Source of the DNA: Streptomyces sp. BHT-5-2
GTDB lineage: Bacteria > Actinomycetota > Actinomycetes > Streptomycetales > Streptomycetaceae
NCBI RefSeq assembly: GCF_019774615.1
Contig: NZ_CP081496.1
Location: forward strand, 2,356,001 to 2,420,000
Length of the DNA stretch: 64,000 nucleotides
Direction: 5' to 3'
Every line of letters starts with the position of its first letter. Position 1 is the first letter of the stretch. A program made the position numbers and the translations under genes. Below, one piece after another: positions 9,896 through 17,583 of the stretch. Below the pieces are notes generated by a model. It searched no databases, was not told where the DNA came from, and saw nothing but the letters and a program-made list of their open reading frames with translations.

Positions 9896-11274
9896 CAGGC
9901 GGCGGCCCACTTCTTGAGACGGCGCTGCCTCAGTCGGCGCTGCACGGCCCGGGCGCGGCGCGCCACCCGGCGGAGGGCGGCATTGCGCGGGATGAACGAC
10001 AGCTGGGACGGGATCGCGCCGGGCAGCGCCAGCGCGGTGAGCCGGCGGCGCTTGAAGTAGCGCCGGGTGTGCGGGCTCAGATGCGCGGCCAGATAGCGTT
10101 CGGCGGCCGGGCGCAGGTGCGGGTAGATCTGGTGCTGCATCGCGTAGCCGACGGCGGTGACCAGCGGGCCGACGTCCTGCGGGGCGGCGGTGGCGCGCGG
10201 GGCCGGGCTCCGGTCGGTGAGGTCCGGCACCAGCGCGTCCACCAGCGTCACCGGCACCCGGTTGCTGTTCTGATAGGGCGACAGGCGCTCCAGCAGCAGT
10301 CCGGTGCCGGTGCGGGCGACCGGCAGGCCGTAGAAGGCGGACGCGGTCAGCAGTGCGGTGGAGAAGCAGCCGGCCACCAGCGCGGGCCGGGCCCGCTGGT
10401 AGAGGACCTCGGCGAGCACCGGCCGGTCCAGCACGGTCAGCGAGACCTCCAGCCGCTCGGCCTCCCGCTCCAGCAGCCGCGACCAGCGGGCCGGCGCCGA
10501 CGGGTGCGGCTTGAAGACGATCTCGCGGTGGCCCCGTTCGGCGGCGCCGCGCACCATCCGGACGTGCAGCTCCTCTTCCTCCTGCGGGGTGAGGATGGAG
10601 AGCGCCGACAAGTACTGGCCGAGCAGCAGCGCCGCGCCCTCCGGGACACCGGCCAGATCGCCCGACGCCTCGCCGTCGTCGGCGAGTTCGGCCAGCACCT
10701 TGGTGAAGGCGTCGGTGGGCACGACGACCGGCTCCACCCCGAACTCGGTGAGCAGCAGGGGCGTGAGGCCCGGCACCAGATCCAGGTGGAGCAGCCGGCC
10801 GATCCGGGTGCCGACCAGAGGATCGAGCTTGTTGCGGGTGGGGCCGTAGCTCATCAGCCCGTCGGCGTAGACGTCCACGGGGGCGCCGGGGAAGAGGTGG
10901 GTCAGCGCCAGCGCCGGGTTGACCTGGATCGACTCCACGACCAGTTCGACCTCGTCGTCGCCCAGCCCCCACAGCAGCCGCAACTGGCGCTCCCACAGCG
11001 GGACGTCGTCGGCGCGCGGGGACCAGCCGCCGGGGTGGAACGGGCGGATCGTCTCGTTCCAGGACAGCACCCGGTCGAAGCGGCCGCGCAGCCGCCCGAA
11101 ACCGGGCATCGCGTCCAGCGCCGGGGTGGTCTCCGGAGTCGTCGCGTTGTTGCTGATCAGCAGCAGCCGGCGGTCGGCCGGGGCGAACAGGTCGGCGTCC
11201 AGGGCGGCGGCCAGGGTCGCCGCGCCGTAGAGGGTGGACGCCAGAAAGATCTGGGTACGGGGCCGGGCGGGCAT
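9895..11274 (-). CDS. Alpha-2,8-polysialyltransferase-like glycosyltransferase
   Basis: The 459-residue protein resembles the bacterial polysialyltransferase family (PF07388). It has the short acidic motif in VDVYADGLMSYGP and the HP motif in IVFKPHPSAP, both catalytic landmarks of the family, and a CFSTALLTASAFYGLP block for nucleotide-sugar binding. The C-terminal 50 residues are very basic (RRVARRARAVQRRLRQRRLKK region), suggesting membrane or polymer association. It would use a CMP-nonulosonic acid made by the neighbouring NeuA/NeuB enzymes. Start and stop overlap both neighbours by ATGA, indicating translational coupling. Confidence 0.8.
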   Translation of the reverse strand: MPARPRTQIFLASTLYGAATLAAALDADLFAPADRRLLLISNNATTPETTPALDAMPGFGRLRGRFDRVLSWNETIRPFHPGGWSPRADDVPLWERQLRLLWGLGDDEVELVVESIQVNPALALTHLFPGAPVDVYADGLMSYGPTRNKLDPLVGTRIGRLLHLDLVPGLTPLLLTEFGVEPVVVPTDAFTKVLAELADDGEASGDLAGVPEGAALLLGQYLSALSILTPQEEEELHVRMVRGAAERGHREIVFKPHPSAPARWSRLLEREAERLEVSLTVLDRPVLAEVLYQRARPALVAGCFSTALLTASAFYGLPVARTGTGLLLERLSPYQNSNRVPVTLVDALVPDLTDRSPAPRATAAPQDVGPLVTAVGYAMQHQIYPHLRPAAERYLAAHLSPHTRRYFKRRRLTALALPGAIPSQLSFIPRNAALRRVARRARAVQRRLRQRRLKKWAAA

Positions 11275-12284
11275 CAGGCGGCGACCTCCGCGCTGGGGGA
11301 GGGGCGGCGGCGCAGTCGGCGCAGCCGGGACGCGCGCTGTACATCCATGGAATCCAGGGCTTCCTTCAGTACGTCCTGCGGCATGCGTTTCATGGCCGCG
11401 GCGCTCATCGCCCGCAATTTACGGGCGACCGCCGGCTCGAATCGTTCGATCGAACCGAGATGGTGGGAAATGATCGCGCAATAGGTGCGCACCGCCTTCG
11501 GCAGCAGCAGCTGCGCATCGCGGTCCCGAGCCGTTTCCTCGATCACCTGATCGAAAGCGCGGATGAAGTCCAATTGCCGGACGTCGCCGATCTGGGTCAG
11601 TGAGGAGGCCACCCCGCGTCGGTAGAAAACGCCCAACAGGCCCGTCACCGCCATCGATTTCGCCTCGCGGTGCAGCCGCCAGATCCACGGCCGGTCCTCC
11701 GCGGTGCGCAGCCCGTCGGTGAAGTGCAGCAGCCCGTCGTCGAGCAGCCGGCGGTGGTAGATCCCGGCCCAGGCGTAGGCGTAGTCCACCGAGGTGGAGC
11801 GGTCGGCGGGCAGGATCACGCTCCGCGGATCCAGCACCACCCCCCGCCGGCCGTGCGGGACCCGGTGCACGGTGCGCGCCTTGGCGGTGCACTGGACGTG
11901 GTCCGTCCGCACGAAGTCGCACCCCAACTCCTCGATGACGGAAAGGAGTTCGGGGAGGTGGCCGGGGGCCAGCCAGTCGTCCCCGTCGAGGAAGGCGAGG
12001 TACTCGCCGCGGGCCGCGTCCAGGCCGGTGTTGCGGGCGGTGGCCAGGCCGCCGTTCTTCTCGTGCCGCAGCACCCGGGCACCCGGGAGGTCCGCCGCGG
12101 CGCGGGCGAGGATCTCCGGCGTCTCGTCGCGTGAACAGTCGTCGACGAGCAGGAATTCGAAATCCCCGCGAGAGTTCGCCGCCAGGCTTTTCAGAGTATC
12201 GGGCGCGTATGTCTGCACGTTGTAGAACGGCACGACGACGGAGAGCTTGACCACCCCCGTGACGTTAGGTGCGGCGCCCGGCAT
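11274..12284 (-). CDS. Family 2 glycosyltransferase (GT-A fold)
   Basis: About 336 residues with a textbook GT2 N-terminus: KLSVVVPFYNVQTYAPDTL, FEFLLVDDCSRDET, RNTGLDAARGEYLAFLDGDDW (DGD as the DXD metal site) and an EDRPWIWR acceptor-side motif. It probably adds a linker or backbone sugar in wall glycopolymer synthesis. The start is uncertain. The ATG at 12284 gives ten extra residues before the conserved beta-strand, while a GTG at 12254 starts at it and may be the real, possibly leaderless, start. It overlaps the next gene by 4 nt. The last 80 residues, before a basic end, are helical. Confidence 0.88.
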   Translation of the reverse strand: MPGAAPNVTGVVKLSVVVPFYNVQTYAPDTLKSLAANSRGDFEFLLVDDCSRDETPEILARAAADLPGARVLRHEKNGGLATARNTGLDAARGEYLAFLDGDDWLAPGHLPELLSVIEELGCDFVRTDHVQCTAKARTVHRVPHGRRGVVLDPRSVILPADRSTSVDYAYAWAGIYHRRLLDDGLLHFTDGLRTAEDRPWIWRLHREAKSMAVTGLLGVFYRRGVASSLTQIGDVRQLDFIRAFDQVIEETARDRDAQLLLPKAVRTYCAIISHHLGSIERFEPAVARKLRAMSAAAMKRMPQDVLKEALDSMDVQRASRLRRLRRRPSPSAEVAA

Positions 12285-12453
12285 TCGTCTTGACACGGTG
12301 CGTACTTGGCGGTGAACGAAGAATGGCGGGATGGTTAACCGCACCAGTGACCGGACGGTATGCGGGTGGGTTCGGTATGCGTCGGTCGGCTGTTAACCCG
12401 TTGTTGCTCCTCAGTTGGCCCGCCGACCGTCGCGCCTTCCTAGCGTCTTCGAC

Positions 12454-13851
12454 GTGCCATCACGTACCCATTCCGCACCGCGGATCGCGGTGCTCGCCGA
12501 CTCGGACACCCGATGGAAGTGGGGCGCGCTGACCGCGCGCCGCCTCGGCCCGGACGCCCGGCTCGACGGCTACCTCCTCCGCGGCCGCGCCACCCCCACC
12601 GTCCGCCAACTCGGCGAGGTCGGTGCCCGTGCGGACGCGCTGCGGGAGATCCGGGGCGTCGACTTCCTCGACCTGATGGCGCGCGGCGCCAAGGACGGGG
12701 ACCGCCCCGGCTGCGACGTGCTGGTGCTGGCCTGCGTCGGCGGCGCCGTCCAGGCCATGCTGCACGGCCTCGCGCACGCCTGGCGCACCGTGGACCCCGC
12801 CGGGGCCCGCCGCCCCGTCGTCGTCACCGGCTATGTCGGCGTGGTCTACGAGAAGCTCGCCGACGGCCTGCTGCTGCGGCACGGCGCGGACGTGGTGCTC
12901 GCCAACTCCCGGCATGACGCGGAGCGGTTCCGCGCGGTCTACCGCGGCGTCGGCGCCCCGGACGGCAGCGTCGTGGAGTGCGCCCTGCCGTTCCTCGGCG
13001 GCGCCCCCTACGAGGAGCCCGCCGCCGCGGAGCGCGAACGCCGGCCCCGCACCGTGGTGTTCGCCGCCCAGCCCTCCGTCCCGGAGGACCGCGAGGGGCG
13101 GACGTACCTGCTGAGACGGGCGGTCGAGCACGCCCGCCGACACCCCGACCGCGAGGTGCTGGTCAAGCTCCGCAGCAAGCCCGGCGAGCACACCACGCAC
13201 ATCGAGGAACTGCCCTACCAGAAGCTCGCCGCCCGGATCCCCGGCGGACTGCCCGCCAACTGCCGCCTGGTGTACGGGAACATGAGCGAGGTCCTGGACC
13301 GCACCGACCTGATGGTCACGGTCAGCTCCACCGCCGCCCTGGAGTCCCTGCACCGCGGCATCCCCACCGCCGTCCTCACCGACCTCGGCATCCGCGAGGC
13401 CCTCGGCAACCACCACTTCCTCGGCTCCGGCTGCCTGGCCTCCTGGGACCAGCTCGACGCCGGCCACCGCCCGGAGCCCGACCCGGAGTGGCTGGCCCGC
13501 CAGGGCGTCGTCCGGAGCGTGGGGGCACCACCCGGACGAAGTCCGGGGGACTACGAGCACGCCTTCGACGCCGCCCGGGACCGGGTCGCCGAGCTGGCCG
13601 CCGCCGACCGGCTGCCGCCGCTCACCCCGTACTACACGGCCCGCACCGCCCCCGGCTACCTGCCCGGCATCCTCGCCCGCCACGGCCTGGACCCGCACGG
13701 CGCGCCGCTCGCCGGATACCGCGACGCGCCCCAGGAGACCGGCGGGCTGCGGCAGTTCGCCCGCACCACCGTCCGCGAGGCCGCCCGGGGCGCCTACCGG
13801 CACGGCGTCCAACGCGTCGCCCCGGCCATCCGCCGCTGGGGGCAACTGTGA
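12454..13851 (+). CDS. Putative glycosyltransferase, DUF6716-like (GT-B)
   Basis: A 465-residue protein divergent from the GT2 operon. The N-terminus APRIAVLADSDTRWKWGAL and internal blocks VVVTGYVGVVYEKLADGLLLRHGADVVLANS, LVKLRSKPGEHTTHIEELPYQ and VTVSSTAALESLHRGIPTAVLTDLG form a GT-B-like two-domain arrangement resembling CDP-glycerol or polysialyl transferases. This type regularly sits beside neuA/neuB in Streptomyces. The GTG at 12454 was chosen because it immediately precedes the conserved strand. A short repeat element at 13519-13550 inserts the residues SVGAPPGRSPGD without breaking the frame. Confidence 0.75.
   Translation: MPSRTHSAPRIAVLADSDTRWKWGALTARRLGPDARLDGYLLRGRATPTVRQLGEVGARADALREIRGVDFLDLMARGAKDGDRPGCDVLVLACVGGAVQAMLHGLAHAWRTVDPAGARRPVVVTGYVGVVYEKLADGLLLRHGADVVLANSRHDAERFRAVYRGVGAPDGSVVECALPFLGGAPYEEPAAAERERRPRTVVFAAQPSVPEDREGRTYLLRRAVEHARRHPDREVLVKLRSKPGEHTTHIEELPYQKLAARIPGGLPANCRLVYGNMSEVLDRTDLMVTVSSTAALESLHRGIPTAVLTDLGIREALGNHHFLGSGCLASWDQLDAGHRPEPDPEWLARQGVVRSVGAPPGRSPGDYEHAFDAARDRVAELAAADRLPPLTPYYTARTAPGYLPGILARHGLDPHGAPLAGYRDAPQETGGLRQFARTTVREAARGAYRHGVQRVAPAIRRWGQL
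13519..13550. repeat. GGGGGCACC-type short palindromic repeat, copy 1 (in coding sequence)
   Basis: The element starts GTGGGGGCACCACC and contains the perfect 7-bp hairpin CCCGGAC-gaa-GTCCGGG at 13531-13547, closing with GGGGGA. A related element is at 17377-17405. Confidence 0.6.
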
Positions 13852-13883
13852 GCAGCCGTCCCCACCCGACCGAGGAGAGCCCC

Positions 13884-15119
13884 ATGCCCCCCACCGTTGT
13901 GGCCGTCATCCCCGCCCGCGGCGGCTCCAAGGGCGTCCCCGCCAAGAACCTCGCCGCCGTCGGGGGCGTGCCCCTGGTGGCCCGCGCGGTCCGGGCGTGC
14001 CGCGCCGCCCGGCTGGTCACCGACGTGGTCGTCTCCACCGACGACGCGGGGATCGCGGCCGCCGCGCGCGGCGCCGGCGCGGTGGTCATACGCCGCCCCG
14101 GCGACATCGCCGGCGACACCGCCACCAGCGAGGCCGCGGTCCGGCACGCCATGGACGCCTACGAGGCCCAAGCGGGCCGCCCGGTCGACGCGGTGCTGCT
14201 CGTCCAGTGCACCAGCCCGTTCCTGGTCAGCGAGGAGATCGACGCGGTGGCCGCGGCGGTCGTCGAGGGCGGCGCGGACAGCGCGCTGACCGTCGCCCCG
14301 TTCCACGGCTTCGTCTGGCGGGACGCCGAGACCGCCGAGGACGCCGCCCCCGGGGAGCCGGCCGACGGCGGCGGCCTCGGCGTCAACCACGACAAGTCCT
14401 TCCGGCCGCGCCGCCAGGACCGCCCGCAGGACCTGCTGGAGACCGGCGCCGCCTACGCCATGGACGCGGCCGGCTTCCGCCTCGCCGGCCACCGCTTCTT
14501 CGGCCGCACCGAACTCGTCCGCACCGACCCCGCCCGGGTGCTGGAGATCGACGACCCGCACGACCTGGCCCGGGCCCGTGCGCTCGCCCCGCTGCTGGAC
14601 GGGCCCCGCCCCGGCGCGCCGGCCGGCTCCTCTCCCACCGCCCTCCCGACCAGTGACGACATCGACGCCGTGGTCCTCGACTTCGACGGCACCCAGACCG
14701 ACGACCGGGTACTGGTCGACGCCGACGGCCGGGAGACCGTCGCCGTGCACCGCGGCGACGGCCTGGGGATCGCCGCACTCCGCCGCTCGGGACTGAAGCT
14801 GCTGATCCTCTCCACCGAGCAGAACCCGGTCGTCGCCGCCCGCGCCCGCAAGCTGAAGGTGCCCGTCCTGCACGGCATCGACCGCAAGGACATCGCCCTC
14901 AAGCAGTGGTGCGAGGAGGCCGGCGTCACCCCCGAGCGGGTGCTCTACGTCGGCAACGACGTCAACGACCTGCCCTGCTTCGACCTCGTCGGCTGGCCGG
15001 TGGCGGTCGCCTCCGCCCACGACGTGGTGCGCGGCGCGGCCCGCGCGGTCACCGCCACCCCCGGCGGCAGCGGCGCCGTCCGCGAGATCGCCGGCTGGCT
15101 GCTGGGCCCGTCCCTCTGA
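13884..15119 (+). CDS. neuA: CMP-nonulosonic acid synthetase fused to a HAD phosphatase
   Basis: 411 residues with two domains. Residues 1-235: nucleotidyltransferase of the NeuA/KdsB type (VVAVIPARGGSKGVPAKNLAAVGG, VVVSTDDAGIAAAA, LLVQCTSPFL, LETGAAYAMDAAGF), which activates a nonulosonic acid with CTP. Residues 255-411: HAD phosphatase of the KdsC type (VVLDFDGTQTDDRVLVD, LILSTEQNPVVAARARKL, VLYVGNDVNDLPCFDLVG), which would remove the 9- (or 8-) phosphate from the acid before activation. The fusion puts the last two steps in one chain. A strong GAGGAGAG ribosome site precedes the ATG, 32 bp after the DUF6716-like gene. Confidence 0.9.
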   Translation: MPPTVVAVIPARGGSKGVPAKNLAAVGGVPLVARAVRACRAARLVTDVVVSTDDAGIAAAARGAGAVVIRRPGDIAGDTATSEAAVRHAMDAYEAQAGRPVDAVLLVQCTSPFLVSEEIDAVAAAVVEGGADSALTVAPFHGFVWRDAETAEDAAPGEPADGGGLGVNHDKSFRPRRQDRPQDLLETGAAYAMDAAGFRLAGHRFFGRTELVRTDPARVLEIDDPHDLARARALAPLLDGPRPGAPAGSSPTALPTSDDIDAVVLDFDGTQTDDRVLVDADGRETVAVHRGDGLGIAALRRSGLKLLILSTEQNPVVAARARKLKVPVLHGIDRKDIALKQWCEEAGVTPERVLYVGNDVNDLPCFDLVGWPVAVASAHDVVRGAARAVTATPGGSGAVREIAGWLLGPSL

Positions 15120-15196
15120 AGCCGCCCGCCCCCACGCACCCGCCCCGGCTCCCAGACCCCCCGACCCGTCCCCCGAACAGAACGAAGGAACCTCCC

Positions 15197-16138
15197 ATGA
15201 GCAGCAACTCCCGCCTCCGCTCCCTCGGCGACCGCGAGGTCGGCCCCGGCCGCCCCGTCTACGTCACCGGCGAGATCGGCATCAACCACAACGGCGACCT
15301 GGAGAACGCGTTCGCGTTGATCGATGCCGCGGCGGACGCCGGCTGCGACGCCGTCAAGTTCCAGAAGCGGACCCCGGAGATCTGCACCCCGCGCGACCAG
15401 TGGGACATCGAACGCGACACCCCCTGGGGCCGGATGACCTACATCGACTACCGCCACCGCGTGGAGTTCGAAGAGGACGGCTACCGCGCCATCGACGAGT
15501 ACTGCGGGAAGCGCGGCATCGCGTGGTTCGCCTCGCCCTGGGACGTCGAGTCCGTCGCCTTCCTGGAGAAGTTCGACGTGCCCTGCTACAAGGTCGCCTC
15601 CGCCTCGCTCACCGACGACGAGCTGCTGCGCGCCATGCGCGCCACCGGCCGCCCGGTCATCCTGTCGACCGGCATGTCCACCCCGAAGCAGATCCGGCAC
15701 GCCGTCGAGGTCCTGGGCAGCGACAACATCGTCCTCTGCCACGCCACCAGCACCTATCCGGCCAAGGCGGAGGAACTCAACCTCCGCATGATCCACACCC
15801 TCCAGGCCGAGTACCCCAACGTCCCGATCGGCTACAGCGGCCACGAGACCGGCCTGCAGACCACCCTCGCCGCGGTCGCCCTCGGCGCCGCCTTCGTCGA
15901 GCGGCACATCACCCTCGACCGCGCCATGTGGGGCTCCGACCAGGCCGCCTCCGTCGAGCCGCAGGGCCTGACCCGGCTGGTCCGCGACATCCGCACCATC
16001 GAGGAGTCCCTCGGCGACGGCGTCAAGAAGGTCTACGAGAGCGAGCTCGGCCCGATGAAGAAGCTGCGCCGGGTCGCCGGCGTGGTCGCCGAGGCGGAGG
16101 CGGCCGAGGCCGCCGACCGCGAGCCGGCCACCGTCTGA
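15197..16138 (+). CDS. neuB: N-acetylneuraminate (nonulosonic acid) synthase, NeuB type, without SAF domain
   Basis: 313 residues of the NeuB TIM barrel: VTGEIGINHNGDLENAFALID, AVKFQKRTPE, VPCYKVASASLTDDELLRAM, PVILSTGMST, CHATSTYPAK, IGYSGHETG and VERHITLDRAMWGSDQAASVEP. It condenses phosphoenolpyruvate with a hexose (ManNAc, mannose or a phosphate ester) to give Neu5Ac-, Kdn- or related acid. Typical NeuB proteins of about 346 residues end in an antifreeze-like SAF domain. This one stops after LRRVAGVVAEAEAAEAADREP and so lacks it. Streptomyces coelicolor walls contain a Kdn polymer, so Kdn is a reasonable product. Confidence 0.9.
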   Translation: MSSNSRLRSLGDREVGPGRPVYVTGEIGINHNGDLENAFALIDAAADAGCDAVKFQKRTPEICTPRDQWDIERDTPWGRMTYIDYRHRVEFEEDGYRAIDEYCGKRGIAWFASPWDVESVAFLEKFDVPCYKVASASLTDDELLRAMRATGRPVILSTGMSTPKQIRHAVEVLGSDNIVLCHATSTYPAKAEELNLRMIHTLQAEYPNVPIGYSGHETGLQTTLAAVALGAAFVERHITLDRAMWGSDQAASVEPQGLTRLVRDIRTIEESLGDGVKKVYESELGPMKKLRRVAGVVAEAEAAEAADREPATV

Positions 16139-16214
16139 CCGACCCCGGGCCGACAGGAGTTCGCGACTTGAGCTCACCCGAAGGGACCCGCGCCGCCGGC
16201 GCCCCGGTCCCGCC

Positions 16215-16252
16215 CGAGGAGACGGCGGGGACTCCCGCCCGCCGTCTCCTCG
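16215..16252. terminator. Strong hairpin between neuB and the next gene
   Basis: CGAGGAGACGGCGGG (16215-16229) pairs perfectly over 15 bp with CCCGCCGTCTCCTCG (16238-16252) around an 8-nt loop. Its position 77 bp after the neuB stop suggests a terminator or attenuator. This argues that the following CDS starts downstream at ATG 16297 rather than at TTG 16168. Confidence 0.7.
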
Positions 16253-16296
16253 GCATCCCCCGGCAGCGCAACCGGACCGAACCCACCGGTGACGAC

Positions 16297-17421
16297 ATGA
16301 CCACGGCCTCTGCGGACACCGCTCGTGCGGACCCCGGCACCCTCGCCTTCGTCGAGAGCCCGGTCCAGCTGCTGAACGTCCTCGAATGGGCGCACACCGC
16401 GGCCCGCGCCGGCGAGCCCGCCGCCCTCACCGTCGTCGTGCTCGCCCCGCACGACCCGATGACCCGGGGCCAGCTGCGCCGGATGGCCGAACTCGCCCGC
16501 GACGAGGGCCACACCGTGCGCTGGGAGAACGCCCGCGGTGGCACCGCCGCCCCGCTGCGCACCATCGGCGGCCTCGCCCCGCTGCTCCGCCGGGCCCGGC
16601 GGATCGTCCTCGGCGACCCGTTCTCCCGCTACGTCCAGCTGCTGCTGGGGCTGGCCCGCGCCCGTGACCTGGTCGTGGTCGACGACGGCACCGCCACCAT
16701 GGAGTTCATCGGCCAACTCGCCCGCGGCGAACGGCTGGTGCGCTGGCACCGGCACGGCTCCGGGCGGGGCCCCCGCGACCTGCTCTTCGCACCGTTCGCC
16801 GGCGCGGCCCGCCGCCGCCTCACGCCCGGCCCCGACGGCGCCCGGCGCCGCCGCACCGTCGCCCTCTTCAGTTCGATGCCGGTCCAGGCGCCCGACGGGA
16901 TGGCCGTCACCGCCAACGACTTCGCCTGGACCCGCGGCCGCTTCGGCCCGCCGCGGCTGACCCGCACCGCCGACATCGTCGGCACCTCGCTCGTCGAGAC
17001 CGGCGTCGTCGACCTCGACCGCTATCTCGCCGCGGTCGACCGGCTGGCCCGGACGCACGGCGCCACCCGCTACTTCGCGCACCGCCGGGAGCGCGCCGGC
17101 AAACTCCACCGGCTGGCCACCGAGACCGGTCTGGAGGTGGTCCGCCCCGACCTTCCGCTCGAACTGATCGCCCGCCGCGGCCCGGTGGGCCGGCTGATCC
17201 TCAGCTTCCCCTCCACCGTCGTGCACACCCTGCCACTGGCCCTCCAGGGCACCGGAGTCCAGGTCGCGGTCTGCGACATCGACCCCGCCTGGCTCACCGC
17301 ACACGCCTCCCCGCGCGCCCAGGGCTTCCTCGACGGCGTCACCGGCACCGCACCGGACGTACGGCGACTGCCCGAGGCGGGGGCACCGCCCGCTTGCGAG
17401 GGAGAATCCGACCGAACCTGA
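16297..17421 (+). CDS. Second polysialyltransferase-like protein
   Basis: 374 residues from the ATG. The N-terminus LAFVESPVQLLNVLEWAH and the acidic DDGTATMEFIGQ motif, with ILSFPSTVVHTLPLAL near the C-terminus, match the polysialyltransferase-like family. It would polymerise or cap nonulosonic acid chains using the product of the two upstream genes. An alternative start, TTG at 16168, has a good AGGAGT site 7 nt upstream and would add 43 residues, but it places a 15-bp perfect hairpin inside the coding sequence. The C-terminus runs through a repeat element, giving the residues EAGAPPACEGES. Confidence 0.75.
   Translation: MTTASADTARADPGTLAFVESPVQLLNVLEWAHTAARAGEPAALTVVVLAPHDPMTRGQLRRMAELARDEGHTVRWENARGGTAAPLRTIGGLAPLLRRARRIVLGDPFSRYVQLLLGLARARDLVVVDDGTATMEFIGQLARGERLVRWHRHGSGRGPRDLLFAPFAGAARRRLTPGPDGARRRRTVALFSSMPVQAPDGMAVTANDFAWTRGRFGPPRLTRTADIVGTSLVETGVVDLDRYLAAVDRLARTHGATRYFAHRRERAGKLHRLATETGLEVVRPDLPLELIARRGPVGRLILSFPSTVVHTLPLALQGTGVQVAVCDIDPAWLTAHASPRAQGFLDGVTGTAPDVRRLPEAGAPPACEGESDRT
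17377..17405. repeat. GGGGGCACC-type short repeat, copy 2 (at a gene 3' end)
   Basis: GCGGGGGCACCGCCCGCTTG followed by CGAGGGAGA. It shares the GGGGGCACCnCCCG core with the element at 13519-13550 and supplies the last coding residues of the transferase gene. Confidence 0.55.
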
Positions 17422-17583
17422 CAGCAAGCCATGAAGCCCTGACGAAGCCTTGATGGAACCTTGCTCCATACCCGTACCAAAAACTGTCCATGCACCCAGC
17501 TGCCTAAAATTTCTTCCCCTGAGGGGCTGAACTTTTGTTGATCGAGGGCCAGTTGCCCCGTTCGGGCCCGTAACCTTCAACGG

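Noticed and set aside
16168..16296. TTG start for the second polysialyltransferase-like gene
   Set aside because: The ribosome site is good, but the added 43 residues are low-complexity and would be encoded across a perfect 15-bp hairpin. Kept only as an alternative.
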